From Tetragenococcus solitarius NBRC 100494 (GTDB lineage: Bacteria; Bacillota; Bacilli; Lactobacillales; Enterococcaceae): DNA of 37,302 nt. Position numbers and translations under genes: made by a program. Of this stretch, positions 33,168 to 37,302 are shown in pieces. The stretch covers positions 1 through 37,302 of the forward strand of contig NZ_BCPY01000022.1 in the NCBI RefSeq assembly GCF_001544195.1. The letters run 5' to 3'. Every line of letters begins with the position of its first letter. The stretch's first letter is position 1. The notes under the pieces were generated by a model, which did no database searches, was not told the DNA's origin, and saw nothing but the letters and a program-made list of their open reading frames with translations.

Positions 33168-33176
33168 ATTATACCA
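33168..33176 (-). promoter_or_regulatory. Extended -10 promoter of pgcA
   Basis: TGGTATAAT on the minus strand, perfect -10 at 33173-33168, about 36 bases before the ATG. Confidence 0.7.
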
Positions 33177-33224
33177 CAATTCACAATTATTCAGACAATT
33201 TGAAGTAAAAAAGTATTTTTCACA

Positions 33225-33276
33225 AAAGCACTCTCCTACAGACAACTTTTTTAAAAGTGCTATAAGAGAGTGCTTT
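33225..33276 (-). terminator. Terminator of the phospho-beta-glucosidase operon
   Basis: Perfect 11-bp arms AAAGCACTCTC / GAGAGTGCTTT around a 30-base loop containing a second, imperfect stem (AAAAGTGCT region). The minus-strand tail is TTTTGTG, moderately T-rich. Confidence 0.75.
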
Positions 33277-33299
33277 AATATTCTTTTTAGCTAAAACTA

Positions 33300-35593
<2,294 letters not shown>

Positions 35594-35606
35594 TTATCCT
35601 TTCCAT

Positions 35607-36188
35607 CTACTTTCCCGGGTCAATGCTTGTTTGTAAATAAAATTTTCCGTCTTGATATTCATAGATCAAAATACAACAATTTGAAAAGGAAGGGCGTTGA
35701 TCTCTTTTCTGCCGCCATTTTAAGTAAAAGGAATAAAGAGCCCCTCCACTGCTAATAGCCAGCGCATTCTCTCCTTTTAAATCATGCATAATTTGTGTAA
35801 GGGTGTCAGTCATCCGCTGCTCAACTTGGTCAACAGATTCTCCGCCGTAATCCAAGAAATATGCTCCGTAGCTTTCCTCCCCTGCTTTATGAGGTGGATT
35901 TAGGTATTCTGGGGCGCCTTCATAAAGTCCAAAGTTCCATTCTTTTAAACCTTTTTTACGTATATAAGGCTTATCGGGACAAATAATTTCCATCGTGTCA
36001 CAAGCTCGTTCCTGCGTGGAAGAATAAGCAGCATCCAATTGAACTTGTTCTTTTATAAAATAATCTCTTGCTTGTTTAGCTTGTTCTTTACCTAAATCAG
36101 TTAAAGGCGAATCGCAAGCACCTTGCACTCTTTTTAGTTGATTAAACAAGGTTTCTCCGTGTCGCATCAGGTAAAGCTTTTTACTCAT
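35607..36188 (-). CDS. Histidine phosphatase (phosphoglycerate mutase-like) family protein
   Basis: Branch-one histidine phosphatase. Phospho-acceptor motif LYLMRHGETLFN (His10) close to the N-terminus, AAYSSTQERACDT (second Arg), KEWNFGLYEG and ISSGGALYSFYLKW, where the second catalytic His of the usual SHG motif appears replaced by Gly-Gly (AISSGGAL). That substitution is odd and may lower activity. 193 aa. First gene of the three-gene operon behind a TTGCGA-N17-GATAAT promoter; divergent from the RpiR regulator. Confidence 0.88.
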   Translation of the reverse strand: MSKKLYLMRHGETLFNQLKRVQGACDSPLTDLGKEQAKQARDYFIKEQVQLDAAYSSTQERACDTMEIICPDKPYIRKKGLKEWNFGLYEGAPEYLNPPHKAGEESYGAYFLDYGGESVDQVEQRMTDTLTQIMHDLKGENALAISSGGALYSFYLKWRQKRDQRPSFSNCCILIYEYQDGKFYLQTSIDPGK

Positions 36189-36222
36189 ATTTCACCTTCT
36201 TTCTACATTCATTTACAAAATT

Positions 36223-36251
36223 ATTATCTATAACAGAAATACTTTTCGCAA
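36223..36251 (-). promoter_or_regulatory. Promoter of the phosphatase/phospho-beta-glucosidase operon
   Basis: Minus strand TTGCGA (36251-36246), 17-base spacer, GATAAT (36228-36223), start near 36216. Confidence 0.65.
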
Positions 36252-36275
36252 GGATATCCCCAATTTTCAATTTTT

Positions 36276-36357
36276 GTTTACAGATAAATAAAAAAATTCG
36301 ACAATTTACGTAAATAACGTTTACAATATAAGTTGAATACACGTAAATGAGGTAAAC
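36276..36357. promoter_or_regulatory. Divergent control region: RpiR-type half-sites and the rpiR promoter
   Basis: GTTTAC at 36276-36281 and 36319-36324, palindrome ATTTACGTAAAT at 36304-36315, GTAAAT at 36343-36348 and GTAAAC at 36352-36357. The rpiR promoter TTTACG (36305-36310)-N16-TATAAG (36327-36332) lies among them, so the regulator could repress itself as well as the divergent operon. Operator function is inferred from symmetry and position. Confidence 0.6.
36312..36325 (-). promoter_or_regulatory. Candidate cre site (CcpA)
   Basis: TGTAAACGTTATTT on the minus strand fits TGWAARCGYTWWCW at 13 of 14 positions. It overlaps the RpiR-type half-sites, consistent with catabolite repression of a beta-glucoside locus. 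Confidence 0.55.
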
Positions 36358-36360
36358 ATT

Positions 36361-37278
36361 ATGTTGTTAACAGAAAAATTGGAAACAAGCGCTTTTTCTC
36401 CAGCAGAAAAAAATGTAGTGGATTATATTTTGAAAGACTACACGAAAATTGAAAACAGCACGGTAAAAGATATTGCCCAAAAAACTTATGTCCACCCTTC
36501 TACGCTAATTCGGGTGGCAAAAAAGTTAGGCTTTCATGGATGGAATGACTTTAAAGCAGCCTTTTTAAAAGAGCAGAATTATTTACACAACCACTTTGTA
36601 CAAACAGATGCCAATCTGCCGTTTGAAGAAAACGACAGTATATTAACAATTGCTCAAAAGATTGCTTCTTTAGAACAAGCAACCATCTCTGACACCCTTT
36701 CTTTGCTTGAACATAAAGAACTACAAAAAGCAACAGAATTGTTATATCAATCAAAACAGATTAAAATTTTTACTTCGAACGCTAACCTGCTAATTTCACA
36801 GGATTTTGCTTTAAAAATGCGGCGAATAAAAAAACAAACGAGCGCAGCAGAAATTATTGGAGAGCATGTTTATGAAGCATATAGCACAGATGAAAATACC
36901 TGCGTCTTAATGATTTCTTATACGGGTGAAAACGAAATACTCAAACGAGTCCTACCAATTGTAAAACAACAAGGAGCAACCACTATTGCTCTTACTGGAA
37001 TTGGTGAGAACACCTTGTCAAAATTTGCTGATTGTCATTTGCGTTTGGCTACTCGGGAAAAACTTTATTCAAAAATTGGTAGTTATGCAACAAGTACTTC
37101 GATTTCTTATCTATTAGATATTTTATACAGTATGGTTTTTGCTAAAAATTATCAAAAAAATATAGCTCATTTAATTACTATTGGAGAAGAATACGATAAT
37201 CGTACCAGTACTTCCCCAGTGATGCACGAAGATAATTCTCCGAAAATCCACGTGACGGATGCCATTATTCCAAATTAA
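36361..37278 (+). CDS. RpiR/MurR-family transcriptional regulator (HTH + SIS)
   Basis: Sugar-phosphate-responsive regulator. N-terminal RpiR HTH domain (~1-77) with FSPAEKNVVDYIL, TVKDIAQKTYVHPSTLIRVAKKLGFHGWNDFKAAF; C-terminal SIS domain (~105-260) with TATELLYQSKQIKIFTSN region, CVLMISYTGENEIL and TIALTGIGENTLSKFADCHL. 305 aa. Divergent from the histidine phosphatase-HAD-GH1 operon, so it most likely controls it in response to a phosphorylated sugar. The plus-strand transcript could continue past the right edge. Confidence 0.92.
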   Translation: MLLTEKLETSAFSPAEKNVVDYILKDYTKIENSTVKDIAQKTYVHPSTLIRVAKKLGFHGWNDFKAAFLKEQNYLHNHFVQTDANLPFEENDSILTIAQKIASLEQATISDTLSLLEHKELQKATELLYQSKQIKIFTSNANLLISQDFALKMRRIKKQTSAAEIIGEHVYEAYSTDENTCVLMISYTGENEILKRVLPIVKQQGATTIALTGIGENTLSKFADCHLRLATREKLYSKIGSYATSTSISYLLDILYSMVFAKNYQKNIAHLITIGEEYDNRTSTSPVMHEDNSPKIHVTDAIIPN

Positions 37279-37302
37279 ATAAAAAAGTCTTACATTTTTT
37301 AT

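Overview
The window is about 37.3 kb of low-GC Firmicute chromosome. Gene content points to Lactobacillales, most likely Enterococcaceae (glyQS under a T-box, phoH-pgpH-ybeY-dgkA-era-recO cluster, hom-thrB, zur, lipoprotein-type YidC, Cel-type PTS under a sigma-54 activator). A Tetragenococcus-like genus is my guess, not something the sequence proves.

Left edge to 8 kb: the 3' end of an IS4-family element lies inside the EIIC gene of a cellobiose-type PTS, which leaves only the first ~150 codons of EIIC. Upstream on the minus strand are EIIA, an intergenic array of short hairpin repeats, EIIB, a textbook -24/-12 promoter, and a 905-aa LevR/CelR-type sigma-54 activator. That activator follows a tightly packed minus-strand run: sfsA, a Gfo/Idh/MocA oxidoreductase and a YfmL-like DEAD-box helicase.

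8-16 kb: short units in both directions, separated by strong intrinsic terminators: a 36-aa single-TM ORF, dacA, a GyrI-like protein, a YdcF-family membrane protein, an HD-domain protein, a SpoU methyltransferase, acyP, yidC and an AEC transporter. The 394-bp gap at 11.6-12.0 kb holds related hairpin repeats, two of which differ by a compensatory base pair.

16-26 kb, minus strand: glyQS with a complete T-box leader (candidate GGC specifier), the phoH-pgpH-ybeY-dgkA-era-recO operon, and rpsU-yqeY behind a perfect consensus promoter.

26-31.4 kb: an orphan OpuC-like osmoprotectant-binding lipoprotein, zur with a candidate Zur box in its own leader, the PEP synthase/PPDK regulator ppsR, hom-thrB, and an ArsR/CzrA-like regulator with a complete alpha-5 zinc site.

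31.4-37.3 kb: phospho-sugar mutase pgcA, then an operon of a histidine phosphatase, a Cof-type HAD phosphatase and a GH1 6-phospho-beta-glucosidase. It is divergent from an RpiR/SIS regulator; the shared region has repeated GTTTAC/GTAAAC half-sites and a near-consensus cre.

Most of the window is core chromosome. The parts that deserve attention are the disrupted sigma-54 Cel PTS, the intergenic hairpin families, the 36-aa ORF, and the RpiR-controlled phosphatase/phospho-glucosidase locus. I do not see a defence system, prophage, CRISPR array or tRNA gene.
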